Source: Stomorhina lunata
Lineage: Eukaryota; Arthropoda; Insecta; Diptera; Rhiniidae
NCBI GenBank assembly: GCA_933228675.1
Contig: OW121744.1
Span: 117,885,600-117,949,599 of the forward strand
Reading direction: 5' to 3'
DNA: 64,000 nucleotides
Shown here in pieces: positions 44,086 through 56,974 of this stretch. The stretch's first letter is position 1, and each line of letters opens with the position of its first letter. A program made the translations under genes and the position numbers. The notes beneath the pieces are model-generated. The model made no database searches and was not told the origin of the DNA. It was given only the letters and a program-made list of their open reading frames with translations.

Positions 44086-47000
44086 TTCTTACCTGTTTTA
44101 ACCAGTTATTTTACTCTTTTAAATTTAGGTCATTAGATCAAATTGATATTTAAATTTGTGTATATGTATTTTAACACTCTTCTGATTTGGCAAGAGAAAA
44201 AATTTTAATTGATTTTGAAAATCTTTGGAAATAAACTGATATTAAGTGAATTTGCATTGAGCTTTAGACAATCAATTTTTGGCTGTTTATGGAACAACCA
44301 CATACTCCAACCAAAACACAAACACTTTTGATGTACAATAATATACACATACATTTACAAAAAACTAACCCAGCAGTTTCAAAATGACTTTAAAATTTCT
44401 AATATTTTTTATATTAAGTAGCTTAAGCATATATTTGACATTAGAGGAGAAAAGTAGGTTCTTTTTTCTAATGCTAAGAATCTGTTTTGGAGATTTTTCT
44501 TTCATTTTAAAACTTCTGGTAAAATAACTACTTATATATGGAAAAATATTCTTATTCATATACATCCTATAGTGATACACTTATACTTTTACAAATATAC
44601 AATAATAAATTTATTATGCGAAGTTTTCATAAGAATACTTTTATGCACATACTCGTACATGTATCTTTGTATGCGAAAAGAAGAGGAAAAATCAGGAGGT
44701 TATATTTCGAACTTGTTTGCTTAAGAATCTGTGCATATGTATCTGTGTATATGTTAGAGTTCAGAGACTCCTTGCATGTCTTGTATGCAACATAATAAAA
44801 TATGCAGCATTTTTTTCCGGTTATAGTAAACAAGTCAAAAAGTCTAACCATAATTTGCAAAAATATTTACCCACTATATAAAGCCAATATATGTGGGCCA
44901 ACTATGGCATTACATTGAGTTGTTTTTTAGATTTTTTTTTAAGTTATGGGAAATATATAAGGAAAACAACAAATTTAATAAAATTTAAGGTCTTCTACTA
45001 ACATAGTTATAGTGTTATATAGGAAAATTGAACAGCTATTTAATAAAAAAGGGAAACTAGTTAATAAAATTAAATTTTTAATTGAAAAATGTGTTTAATA
45101 AGTTTTAATGTTCGATAGAAAAATTTAAAAATTATTTTTCTGGGGTAAAATTGGAAGCGAATTGAAATACAAAATATTAAAACGTATACTTTTAGGAGAA
45201 TTTATATTCTTTTAAATTCTTTTAATATATAAATAGTAATATAGTTTTATTTTTTCCCCCAATTTATGAAAGTGTTTTCTAATATCTAATTTTGAATCAT
45301 TATATTTAAAAATTCTCAACATTTAAATTCCTTTATTTTTTTAATGTTTCATATTACTATTTTAATACTAATTAAAAAAATCCTTGATTACTTATAAAAT
45401 ACTTGAGAATATTTAGAACTGAATTTATTTTTAATTGGTATATTTAATCTATTCATGTAATTTTTTCTTGAGTGTAAAGTTAATTATATATGTTTTCGTT
45501 TCCTTAATGAACATTCAATGACCTCAAACAGTTTATCACCTAGACATACTGATTTAAGATTAAATAAAATAGAAAATTTTTCATCTTGTCGTAAATTCCA
45601 GCAGTCGATTTAAATTGAAATGAAAAGGATTTAAAAGAAAAAAAAATATAGTATACCTTTAGGGGTTCATGATAAAGTATATTGCAGTCAAGTCAACATA
45701 AAGCTCTGAAATTTAGCTATAATATTTCTAATATCAAAATTAACTTGAATTTCTATCATTTAAACACAATTTTAAAAATATAATTATTTTGGATATCCTT
45801 TCTTTTAATCGACTATGAATATTAGAAACCAATACTTAGAACAACGAAAGTATTAGTTGCACAATTTTCTGAAAAATTCCTTTCTTTAAATCGACTATGA
45901 ATATTAGAAACCTATTAGAACAGCGAAAGTATTGGTTGCCAAAAATTTAAATTAAATTTTTAAAATTTGTTTATTAACTGCAAAAAATTTCCCCAAAAAG
46001 TAGGCAACATATTTCAAAACATTAAATTTAAAATTTACTTGTGTATGCTTTTGACTCTTTTCTAGCAAAACCTCAATGTAAAAATTCTATAAATAATAAT
46101 TATTATTACTAACTGGAAAAGTTTTTAATCCTTTACTCTTTTCTGTTCTTTTTCTCTTTTTATTTGCAGGTAAATAATGTTTATAACCCCAAAAAGATGC
46201 AATACCAACTGTAAGCTTATGACTCTATTTAACAAAAAAAAAAAATAAAAATCATATAATGAAAAGTGGTTGTATTTGTGTATGTGAAAATAAAAATAAA
46301 ACATAAAATAAAGTCTAGCCAATCAAGCAAAATCCTTTTTTCCGATTTATAACTTTTATGTTTACCTAGACTCTATTACAAATATTATAGATATACATAA
46401 GTACATATACATATGTAAATAAATGAATACATACATATGTATGAGTATATTTAAAAATGTATGTATGTATGTTTGTTTGTTTTCATATCTATACATACAT
46501 AAAAGTATAAAATACTAAAATATAAAGTTTAACAAATGTTCGATGATTGTTTTTGCTTTTGTTGCCAATAGATACGAGTAGTAGCAATCACAATCAATGC
46601 AAATATTGCAAAAATAGAGGAATATACAAAGTATTCGATTCAAAGAGAAGATAGAAGATAATAGGGTAGACATGAGTTAGTGTTTATGGAGTAAAAAAGC
46701 AAAATTTATCATAAAATGTTAAGGTAGAAAGGTGGTCTGAGCAGAAATGTTTCATTACACTTTTCGTTGAAAAAAATTATAAAATTTTTTAAACCGAATA
46801 TACATTAATTTCTCACACGTCCCTCCTCTTAAACAAATGCACTTGACTCTGCTTAACTTGAAATTTATGTATATAAAAACGTATGATTTTTATTGAACAA
46901 TTTTCCTTGTTTATGTTGGAAAATTTTTGCTCATTCTTTACAAAGTCATGAATGTTTCTATGTTAATGTCATTTGTGTAAATGTGTATGTAACGAAGTTA

Positions 47001-47509
47001 AAAAAATATATGACAAAAAATGAAAACTAGAAAATTTTCATGTTCATTGATTGTCTGAAATATAATCAGTAAATGTACTTTGTAGTCGCAGTAGAATGAA
47101 AAATGAAAAAGATTAAAATCATATTTACACTATCAATATGCAGACAATGGGTGCTAGTTGCTTACTTACAACTATAGAGTTAAGCTAGATAATATAGTGC
47201 ACTTTTTCAGCAAAGTAATCAACCTTTGAAACGAGTGGTATATGTATATCTAAAGAAGATAATTTTGTTAAAGTATTGAAAGAGATGTAAAATTTGTTTA
47301 AAAATTATATTTTGAAAATATAGTGAAACATTTTATTTAACTAAATAAATAAAAATGTTTTTAAATTTCCAGCATTCACTCACATTTTATTTTCACTTTC
47401 GATTAGAATGAAACTAAAAAGTTCTGTACAACAAAATGTATAGTGAACTTTTAGGGAGATTATATTAAGACATTGATAAAAAAAATTATAAGATATCGAC
47501 TAAGACATC
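44086..47509. other. AT-rich non-coding DNA with one local duplication and microsatellites
   Basis: Frames at 44365-44580, 44538-44795 and 44627-44860 overlap on both strands and show no domain. TATGTATG/ACATATAC simple sequence occurs at about 46390-46495. Words resembling GTATACTTTTAGGAG are present at 45184 and 45651. No gene is supported. Confidence 0.5.
45797..45939 (+). repeat. 82-bp tandem duplication
   Basis: CCTTTCTTTTAATCGACTAT to TATTAGTTGC (45797-45860) is repeated as CCTTTCTTTAAATCGACTAT to TATTGGTTGC (45879-45939). Both share ATGAATATTAGAAACC and ACGAAAGTATT or GCGAAAGTATT. Confidence 0.85.
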
Positions 47510-47514
47510 AGGTA

Positions 47515-47915
47515 AAATGTAGATCTATTTATAGATTAAGACATAGACTAAGACTTAGGTATAAACTAAGACATATATTAAGACATAGACGAAAACATAG
47601 ACTAAGACATAGACTAAGACATAGACTAAGACATAGACTAAGACATAGACTAAGACATAGACTAAGACATAGACTAAGACATAGACTAAGACATAGACTA
47701 AGACATAGACTAAGACATAGACTAAGACATAGACTAAGACATAGACTAAGACATAGACTAAGACATAGACTAAGACATAGACTAAGACATACACTAAGAC
47801 ATAGACTAAGACATAGACTAAGACATAGACTAAGACATAGACTAAGACATAGACTAAGACATACACTAAGACATTGGGAAAAACATATACTAAGATATAG
47901 ATTAAAAGATAGACA
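47515..47915 (+). repeat. 12-bp minisatellite AGACTAAGACAT
   Basis: About 26 nearly identical 12-bp units fill 47560-47870, with diverged units on both edges (AGATTAAGACATAGACTA, TATACTAAGATAT). The 12-bp period keeps frame, which creates a 161-codon plus frame (RLRH repeat) and a 103-codon minus frame (VYVL repeat). Neither has features of a gene beyond the repeat. Confidence 0.95.
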
Positions 47916-49649
47916 AATATATTTAAAAGAGCTTAAATTAAGATTTTTCTATACATAATATAATTACATACTAGGATGCTAAAAACGTTGCATGCTTTTA
48001 GGCGGTTTCACAAATGTTTAGATATAGTGTTTTTAGATTGATCTTTCAGAAAACTGTGCGATCCCTCCTTTGATGCCCAAAATTATTTCGCCTAAATAAA
48101 TTTCCCTAAAAGCCTACATTTACAGTTATTTCCTGTTGACTCTTATACGAAAACATCCAAGGTTTTTATTAACGTTTTTCTAACTCTAATATTTGTGTTT
48201 TTTTCTCGCTTAACTTGTTAGTAAAAAGTAAAATTCAAATATTTACTTGCTGCCATAGAGTCTGGTCTAACAACCTTCTTTTATTAGAGTTTTTTTTTTT
48301 TTGATTTTTCATAAATTTTGTTTCGAGGACGCAGGTTTTTTGTTGCTTAGAAAAAAATTCACATATTGTTAAAAGGCAATACAAAAAATAAAATGATTTG
48401 TCATAAAATGAAAGGGGCATCCTTTTTTTTTAATTTAATGAAAAATAAAGTGATGTTACAAAAATGTAGCACATACAGGAAAAAAGGAGAATAATAAAAA
48501 AACAGCAATCAACATTTTTGAATGATATGCCATAAAATAAAGATTTTATTTCAAAATTTAATAACATCGAAAAGAGCTTTTTGATGCCCAAAATATTAAA
48601 ATGTTCACCTGTAAATATTTGCCTTTTGTTTAAAATTTTAGCAAATATAAGTTACAAAAATGTTCTTTTTTAAGAATTTTTGCTCTTTTGCCTTTTGTTA
48701 TTAATTCTATGCCTAAATCCTTGATTTTGTCTCTAAATGCAAAATTAAATTTTCTATTTAAACAATATTAATTAGTTTAATTAAATAACCCTTAAGGATT
48801 GTTTTCTTTGTCTTAAGGTTCAATCATTATAAACATCTATTGCAAATGTAGCTTTTGAATGCAACTTTGTTCAATTAATATAATTAAAGATATAAGTATA
48901 TAGAATTTAATTATATTACAAAACAAATTCATTGTGATACAAACTACAACCAAAGACTTATAATATGTATAAAGATATTGCACTCGATATTTTTTATATC
49001 ACATGTGAAATTAAAGTGGATAAATACATAACAACAAAAAAAAAAAAAAAAAAAACATAAACAGACAAGCCAACACACATTTCATGACCACGTTTGTGTG
49101 CTTTCTCCCATTGAATAATCGTCTCCATTAGTTGGTTCCGAATTAGAGTAAAAGCGCTTTTACTCTAATTTATGGGGTTTTTTAAAACGACCACACGACA
49201 AATCTATGTATGGAAGTGCAACATCTTTATATTATAGAGTCTTTGCTATTACACTGTACGTAGCTTATCGATCTATAACAAATGTCTTATCATAGGAGTT
49301 AGTTCAAAGTTAACTTGAGAGTGAAGTTACGCCTACTAGTCTGTTGACAGACTGACAGCTAGGAAGAATAAATAACAAATTTAAGCAAAGAACTACAATT
49401 CTAATAATAGTATTATCTTCATGTTTGTTTGTCAATAATGACAGCATATAGCAAAATTGTTGTAAGTAAATTTGTATTTACTTAAAGATTCACAAACAAA
49501 GCAATTGGTTAGAGATTCAGCTTCAGTTGAATTCAGCTTTGTCAAATATACTCATAAAATAAAAGCTTTATTTGCTATATATGATCAAATATGGAACATT
49601 TCCAATTAATTTAAAATTTTTGAAATAGCTTTTTACATTTAGGACCTAT
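47916..49649. other. AT-rich non-coding DNA, no gene seen
   Basis: A poly-A run lies near 49038-49055. The minus-strand frame at 48235-48420 has no domain. A perfect palindrome lies within this stretch and is listed separately. Confidence 0.5.
49141..49170. repeat. 30-bp perfect palindrome
   Basis: The half-site AATTAGAGTAAAAGC is followed directly by its exact reverse complement, with no loop. The centre is AGCGCT, which is G+C-rich for this window. It is not part of an array. Confidence 0.95.
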
Positions 49650-49808
49650 CGCGCTTTTTAAGGACTTACGGACAGACAGTAACAACCTATAGAAATTTCA
49701 AAGGGATCCAGGATATTAGTACTTTTTTGGTTTTGAGCAAATGTTCTGGAAATAACAAGCGGAATGACAATCTCAATATACCCCCATTCATCCTGATGGT
49801 GGGTATAA
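49650..49808 (-). mobile_element. Fragment of the TATACCC/GGGCTTGACCGACTA element family
   Basis: ACGGACAGACAG (about 49669), then CGGAATGACAATCTCAATAT, ACCCCC and GGTGGGTATAATA (ending about 49808) match the outer part of the family on the minus strand, where the terminal inverted words around TATACCC pair with GGGTATA. The remainder of the element is absent. Confidence 0.6.
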
Positions 49809-52289
49809 TAAAAGAAAATAACAGACATTCAACAATTTTTAAATATTTTAATAAATCTTATATGAAATATCACTTGTTTCCACATGTTGAAATGTCAATA
49901 ATTGTCAACTATTTGCTTTAATCAATGTCAATAAATTATTTCTCAATTCTTATTCATTTCCATTAAAATTCCTTCTTTTAAGTAAATATGAATTTTTCTT
50001 TATGAAACGAAATAAACTTAATTAAAAATCATTTGTTCAGACATTTCCATTTAAATCCCTTATTACTTGCTATTAAATTATTGTCCGTCATTTGCAGAAA
50101 GAACTCATTGCTCATGGTTTGCTACAGGAACTGCTTAATAATTCTTTTAGTGCTTTTGTACTTACAAATAAAGAGTATCTGAACTAATTATAGAAAATAT
50201 TCGTTGGCTCCAATTTATGACAAGATTTCACTGAATCTATAATGTATGACCATAAATGTTAAAAACATGATATATGCACACATACACTCAGATATACACC
50301 AGTATTTTTTACATATCCTGCAATATTTATATTTCTGCCATTTTGCTTTAGCCCGGAGCATATGAAAAAGTACAAGAAATTTTATTGAACGTGTATGAAT
50401 GTACTGTATGTCTGTCTGTTTGTTTGCTGGTATAGGTGGTTTTATTAAAGAAAAATTCATCGAAAGAAACTGTATAAAGTGCAGCCTTTGGCATACTTTG
50501 GTTTACTGGTTCATGGAACGTTTCGCCTGTTGGCTGAACAATCGAAAGCCATATTAAAGTCATTGAAGGCCTATGTTTGAGCTTTTTTATTCATATGGCT
50601 ACGCTTCAGAGAACGCACATAAAAATTCCTTTTCAAATTTTACTATTTACCTTCTTCTATGGATTTCTCTGTTCAGTAGCACCATCAGAACTGAGATAAT
50701 GTGAAAGACTTTCTTTATTTGAAAGTTAAAGAGAAAAAGTAATAAAGAAAATTAAAGAAAACAAGATATTAATGCATTTTTAACAATTTTAATTTTTTTG
50801 TTGGACAATATACATTTTATAAAAAGTTAAGTTTTTCCCAAAAATATATTTATTAATTTATAACTTGTTAATAAATTAGGGGTTATTAAAGATTTTTTTT
50901 ATTTTGCGTTTATGAATAAGGGGCATTAATTAATTTTGAAAAAGTTTATGCAAGATTTTTAAATTTTATCATTAAAAATCTGTTTTTTTATTTCTTTAAG
51001 CCTTCCTTATGCAATTCACTCATCGTTTTTCCTGTCATGCCTTTATTTAAAACAAACATTTGATTTCTTTAAAATAAAATATCCTTTAACATTACAATAA
51101 CAATACGATTAAAGTTTTTACATACATTTAATCCTTAATAACATAAGTAAAACAAAAATCATCTACCTTTTCAAAGAGTACATGAGTGAATAGTAAGGGA
51201 ATCTTTTGAATTGGTTCACTTTTGGTTTGTTGCCTGCTTTTAGGCGCTTGAATGGTTGGTTGGTTTACTAAATACACAACAAACATTGTAGAATGTTTAA
51301 ATGTAGCTTTGCTTTTCCTATTGCCGCCAATGTTGTTGATGATGATGCCTTGCAATTCATCAACGCCAACAACATTTATTCAACATTAGATGGTGTTTTC
51401 ATTTTTCCATAGACGTTAAATTTAAACAGGAAGAAAACCAAGCGACAAAGAAAAATTATACGTGATGCTATTTAAACTTTATACTATATGACTTCTCGAA
51501 GTCGAAAAGGAAAAAAGTGAATACAAAAAAAAAAAAAAATCTCTATAAAAACACTTGGCATACAGAAAAATACTTTACGAGTTTGTTTAAGCAGCAAAAC
51601 CATTAATAAAACTACCATAAAAAACAAACTTTTTTTAAGAAGCTACGTCTCCTTACCTCCTGCGCCCCCAGAATCACTTCCTATATCCTTCTTTATTGTA
51701 AATAAGGGTAAAAGAAATACAAGAATATAATAAAATACCTGGTTGAAGACAAAAAAACAAAAGAGCACTCCGTAGAAAGAAAAAAATCAACAGAAAGGTT
51801 ATTGAACGTGTTTACGTTAAAGTTATGCAAATCTATAAAAAAAAACTTTACTCACACTTACACACATACAATTACACAAAACCAAGATGAATGTTTTTTA
51901 AGGTGAAAAAGTAAATGGATTTTCTTTTAAAAGGAAAAACAGAATATAAATGCATACAATTTTCCAAACAAAAAGCTAAAGGAGAGCAATAAAGTAAAAA
52001 GTTGCAAACAGATATTTAAGGGGATGTAATGTTATAAAATTTTTATACATTCATACATACATATAGAAGAGTAATGCCATTAACGAAGAAATATTTAACT
52101 TAACAACAAGTAAAAAAGTAGGCAATAACTTACAAGGGAAATTTTTTGTAAAGATGCAAAAAATGTTCATCAGATAAAGGAAAATTACAGGAAACAATAG
52201 AACAAAAGTGAATGTACATATTATCAAAAGATAAACGTTTCTCTTGGATACACTACGTCATATCCAGGAATATATCTTTGAAAAATCTA
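49809..52289. other. AT-rich non-coding DNA, no gene seen
   Basis: Minus-strand frames at 50215-50460, 50348-50563 and 51128-51355 lack domains; two of them overlap out of phase. The sequence at 50340-50560 has slightly more balanced base use, without further support. ATATCCTTT occurs at 51079. Confidence 0.5.
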
Positions 52290-53570
52290 GGTCATTTATA
52301 GTACGATAAGATTATTTCTTTGATAGAACCATCTCGTCCTTTGATTTACGTCTTTGATAAAACTACTTCTTTGATCAAATTATGTCTTTGGTAAGACTAC
52401 GAGTAGTCTTTGATAAAACAACTTCTTTGATAAGATTACTTCTTTAATAAGATTTTGTCTTTAGTAAGACTACTTTTTTGTAAGGGTATGTCCTTGGTTA
52501 GAAATCAGAGGCCCTATGTTCCACAAGGAATTAAAGGACTAAATATGTATATAAGAAAACGTCTCTAATAAGACTACGTCTTTGAAAAAACGACGCCATT
52601 GATAAGACTTAGTCTTTGATAAGGCTAAGTCTTTGGTAAGACTACGTCTTTGGTAAGACTACGTCTTTGGTAAGACTGCGTCTTTGGTAAGACAACGTTT
52701 TTTATAAGATTACGTCTTTTATCAGACTATGTCTTTGATAAGACTACGTCTTTGATAAGACTACGTCTTTGATAAGACTACGTCTTTGATAAGACTACGT
52801 CTTTGATAAGACTACGTCTTTGATAAGACTACGTCTTTGATAAGACTACGTCTTTGATAATAATACGTCTTTGATAAGACTACGTCTTTGTTAGAGTATG
52901 TCCTTGGTAAAACAACTTCTTTGATAAGACGACGTCTTTGATAAGATAACTTTTTTGATAAGACGACGTCTTTGATAAGACAACGTCTTTGGTAAGACTG
53001 CGTTTTTTATAGGGGTATGTCCTTGATTAGACAAGTTCTTTAATAAGACTTTGCTTAGACTTCTTTGATAAATCTATATAAAGACGTAGTCTGTTTTTGA
53101 TAAGACTACATCTTTAATAAGACTACATCTTTAATAAGACTACGTCTTTAATAAGACTACGTCTTTAATAGGACTACGTCTTTAATAAGACTACGTCTTT
53201 AATAAGACTACGTCTTTAATAAGACTACGTCTTTAATAAGACTACGTCTTTAATAAGACAATGTCTTTAATAAGATGTCTTTAATAAGACTACGTCTTTA
53301 ATAAGACTATGTCTTTAATAAGACTACGTCTTTAATAAGACTACGTCTTTAATAAGACTACTTCTTTAATAATACTACGTATTTAATAAGACTACGTATT
53401 TAATAAGACTACGTCATTAATAAGACTTTAGTCTTATGTCTTTGATAATACTGCGTTTTTGATAAGACTGCAACTTTGATAAGACCACGTTTTTGATAAG
53501 TTTACGTGATAAGACTATATATTTAAAAAGACCTCGTCTTTGGTAAGACATTATCTTTGTATAAGTCCTT
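52290..53570 (+). repeat. 17-bp minisatellite AAGACTACGTCTTTGAT, diverged block
   Basis: Consecutive 17-bp units with GATAAGACTACGTCTTT at 52610-52900 and AATAAGACTACGTCTTT at 53100-53420, plus more diverged units at the edges. Each unit contains AAGAC, TAC, GTCTT, a short inverted repeat. An internal reversed piece is seen near 53080-53092 (AAGACGTAGTCT). Confidence 0.95.
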
Positions 53571-56123
53571 ATCTTCATTTTTAAATATAACAATAATATA
53601 AATATTTTTAATAGAAAGCAATTGGGGTTGTAAAAGTATAAATAAAATACACACCTTTTGTAAAAGGTTATTAAAATTTTCTAAATTTTAAATAACATTT
53701 CAGCTAAGTCCTTATTATGTTCAATAAAATCTTATAACCATAATCCTCAAGGCCGCTTCAAGTGTTATACACTTAAGACAAGCATTTTAACTCCCCCTTC
53801 CAAACTCATAAATATGAATTTAAATCCAAAAAATTAAACCTAAAGAAATTAGAAAATAAAATCTTTAATAATATGCAATCCCTAAAAGTATACTTCAAGT
53901 ATACCCTTAAGAAAACCTACAGTGAATAGCAAATCTTAAGGTGACGGAGGTGGGTCTGAACTTCGCAGGAGGCAGCAATTTTAAACAACAATAAAGTTTT
54001 TAATGGATTTTCATGTTGTTAAATTATAAATCGTATTAAGAGCAAAATGACATGGATGCTACTTGGGAAAGAAAAAAATGTGATGAAAATTAAAACTTTT
54101 GTCACAAACAGCTTAAAAATATTAAAGAAAAACAGCTTGAAAAAAAAAACTTTAAAAGGACAGTGTTGCATGTCCTTTTGTTTTCATGTTCTATGCTAAA
54201 GTTTTTAGACAAATATTGAAAAGATATCTACCAAAAGAAAAAAAAAATAAAAACATCATATCGAATTACTGAAGCATAACTTTTGTCAAACAAAAAAGGG
54301 ACTTTTGAACAAATAATTTTATTTTTATAAATAAAAATGAGCCACGAACTGAGATGTTAAAGACAGCCTATAAAACTTAGAGGTTTGTATGTTTAAGTCT
54401 ATATACATATTTAAAAGCGCAAGGGACGTATTCCTTGACCAGTAAACTAACAAATTTATGTGGGTTATTCCATTTTTTTCCATGGATTAATATTTAGATG
54501 TTGTATTTTTTTGTGTTCATCATGATAGCTGTTGTTTTGCCGTTAAGGCATTAAAGCTTCTCCAAAAAATTGTTTAACTAAATGATCCATCACCGTTACA
54601 GTAAATCTATCACAGGGTAAGAGAGTGTTGAAATAGCTACAACATAAGCATCACCACTACATAGTCAAAAAAAAAAAAAAAAATATAATAATAAAAATAA
54701 ATCCAAAAGGAAATGGTTTGTAACTGAGATATTTGAGAAGATGCGAAAAAACACAGACAAATAATCCCATAAACCAGCAGCATTTATGGCAATTTGTTTG
54801 AATTTTCTAAAATTTCTTTGAAATTAATAAATTTTGAGCTTATAACTATTGAGCTTACTAACTATGTCTTTTATAAGACTCGATATGACCACGTCTTTAA
54901 CACAACTTTTTTTTGTAAGACTGCGTCTTTTAAAAACTATGTTTTTCATAAGAATATGTATTTATCTGGACTAAGGTAGCAGTAAAACTACTACTTCAAA
55001 ATATTACGCTTTTCGTAATCTATATGTTGTAATAGGAAAGGTTATCTTAGACCTTTGATAATAGATAAGACCTTAATAGACCTTTGATAATATTAAGTAT
55101 ATCATAACACCGTTTAATTAATTACGATTATGTCTTTCATATGTAACTCGTATTAATTGATAAGATTAAGCCTTTTAAAGGCTTATGTCTTTCATATAAC
55201 CTTCATAAGTCAGCATCTATCATATGTAAACCACATTTGTTTGCTGGGTTATCTTCAGATTTTTCTATTGGCTGTCAACAAGACAAAAAGCAATTTTATC
55301 CCCCCCAAAAAACAAGAAAAAACAACCGACAAACTTTTTATCTACAATTTTCGGTTGATAGAAGTATAGCAGAGTTTTTTTTCTATTTTTCTTGGCGATT
55401 TAGTAAATCATGCGTAACAAAATTTATTTTGATTTTTTTTCCTTCGATTTCAATATTCTAAGCGTTTCTTTCCCCACACTCCTCCTGGGTTTAAGTTAAA
55501 TAATTTTCGAAACTGGAAATGTCAGCAGGGTTTCCGATCTCTCCACCTTCAACTCAATCAAAAGGAAAAAAATTATAATATATTTCTATTTTGATATATA
55601 GACCCTTATCTCAAAGTTTATATTAAAGGCAGCAACAACAGTGAAATAAGAAAAAAAAAAAAAAAAAACAATATTTACATGGCCATCATTACAAATTGGG
55701 TGAAAATGATAAGAATAGAACAGCAAGATAAAATTAAATAAAAAAAGAAAGAAAAATAAATATGATAAATAAATGAATTTATAATAAAGGCTGAAAAAAA
55801 GGAATATAAAATTTTTAATTTAATAAATTATAGCATACTTATAGGAGGCCTAACATAATTGCTATGAATAAATGAATTCAGAGAAAGGAGATGGAAAAAT
55901 TAGGAATTCATTTAGGCAATATTATAACACTTTTAAAAAATTTATGCTAATTATTTTCTTAATTAATAATAATATCTCAAGGAACAGAAAATAATGAATG
56001 GCTTAAAATATCAGAGCGTATGATTGATAATAACATTAATTTATTTAACAAATTTGTTAAATTTTTTTATTTAAAGCTAATATTTAGTAGAGAAAATGCT
56101 TTTTACAATTATTTAGAATAATT
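53571..56123. other. Non-coding DNA with scattered 17-mer relics
   Basis: Isolated diverged units related to the 17-mer occur at about 54860-54960 (CTATGTCTTTTATAAGACTC, AAGACTGCGTCTTTT) and near 55120-55200. Frames at 54794-54979 and 55157-55461 have no domain. GCATACTTATAGGAG with CCTAACATAATT at 55833 resembles the left flank of T1. Confidence 0.5.
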
Positions 56124-56452
56124 TGTTATACCCTTCACCAACGTAAGTAGAAAGAGTATATTGGGCTTGTGCTGATTTTTGTAACGCATAGAAATACTGG
56201 TCTGAGACCCACCTTTAAGTATATATCGATCTCAGAATCACACCCTGAGTTGATCTAATAGGTACAGGTCGTACCTTAACACAGACTCTTACTTTGTTCC
56301 AAGAATTATCCCTATACTTTTCGGGCAAAATCGGGTACCTCCCATACGAATTCCTTCGCTAAGTAGAGTTTTTGACCCTTTACAACCTCAAATTTAATTG
56401 TATAGTAGTGAAAGCTATCATATAGTCGGGCTTGACCGACTATAGATTTTAG
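56124..56452 (+). mobile_element. Short array-free copy of the TATACCC/GGGCTTGACCGACTA element
   Basis: The left end is TTATACCCTTCACCAACGTA with AAGTAGAAAGAGTATA. The right end is TAGTCGGGCTTGACCGACTA. Internal words (GTAACGCATAGAAATACTGG, TCTGAGACCCACCTTTAAGT, ATCGATCTCAGAATCAC) match the fragment at 37081-37175. No coding capacity. The layout resembles a family I recall as common in higher flies, but I cannot name it reliably. Confidence 0.75.
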
Positions 56453-56974
56453 TACTTACATAATTCATATTAAATTATTTTAAAGTCTTTTTCTCCTGTT
56501 TTCCTCTTTTTTGTTCAAAATTTGTTTGTACTTAGTACAATTTGGTAAAGGTTAAACAAACATTTTAGCCAAAACTGTCAACAAAATTTTAATACCCACA
56601 TAAACTTTTAAACAACACCTGAACGCAGACAACACCTTCAGTGACTTTTTGCTGGGGTATACCTTGAGCCTTTTTTATATTATTTTAGTATTTAAGGTAA
56701 CATTTTCCAAGAATTTCTAAATTTAAACGTATTTTTTATTATCTAATTTATGTTTTTTTTTTTATTTTGGAAGATTTGGTGAAAATCAAAAAATGATACC
56801 AAGGATTTTAGGACGATGTCATGATGAGTGACTACAGTGGGACTTTAATGAGTGAAACAGATCTAAAACAGTACAAGCGACTCAGTTCGACTGCTCTTCA
56901 TTTTTAATTTAAAACTTTTTTTGGTTGCTTAGATCCAAAACCGTTTATACTTGTGTTATCTTTCATCTTTAAGT
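56453..56974. other. AT-rich non-coding DNA, no gene seen
   Basis: No open frame, repeat or recognised signal between the element copy and the second 17-mer array. Confidence 0.5.

Noticed and set aside
44538..44860. Opposed 85- and 77-codon frames
   Set aside because: They overlap on opposite strands, have no recognisable domain, and show Tyr/Ile/Lys-rich composition expected of chance.
45100..45480. Possible small relative of the 3243-8387 element (TTTTTTCTTGAGTGTA near 45463)
   Set aside because: A matching inverted left end could not be found, and the similarity is limited to a few bases in AT-rich sequence.
47473..47958. 161-codon R-L-R-H repeat frame and its 103-codon antisense frame
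   Set aside because: Produced entirely by a 12-bp minisatellite, whose period preserves frame. No non-repeat protein sequence is attached.
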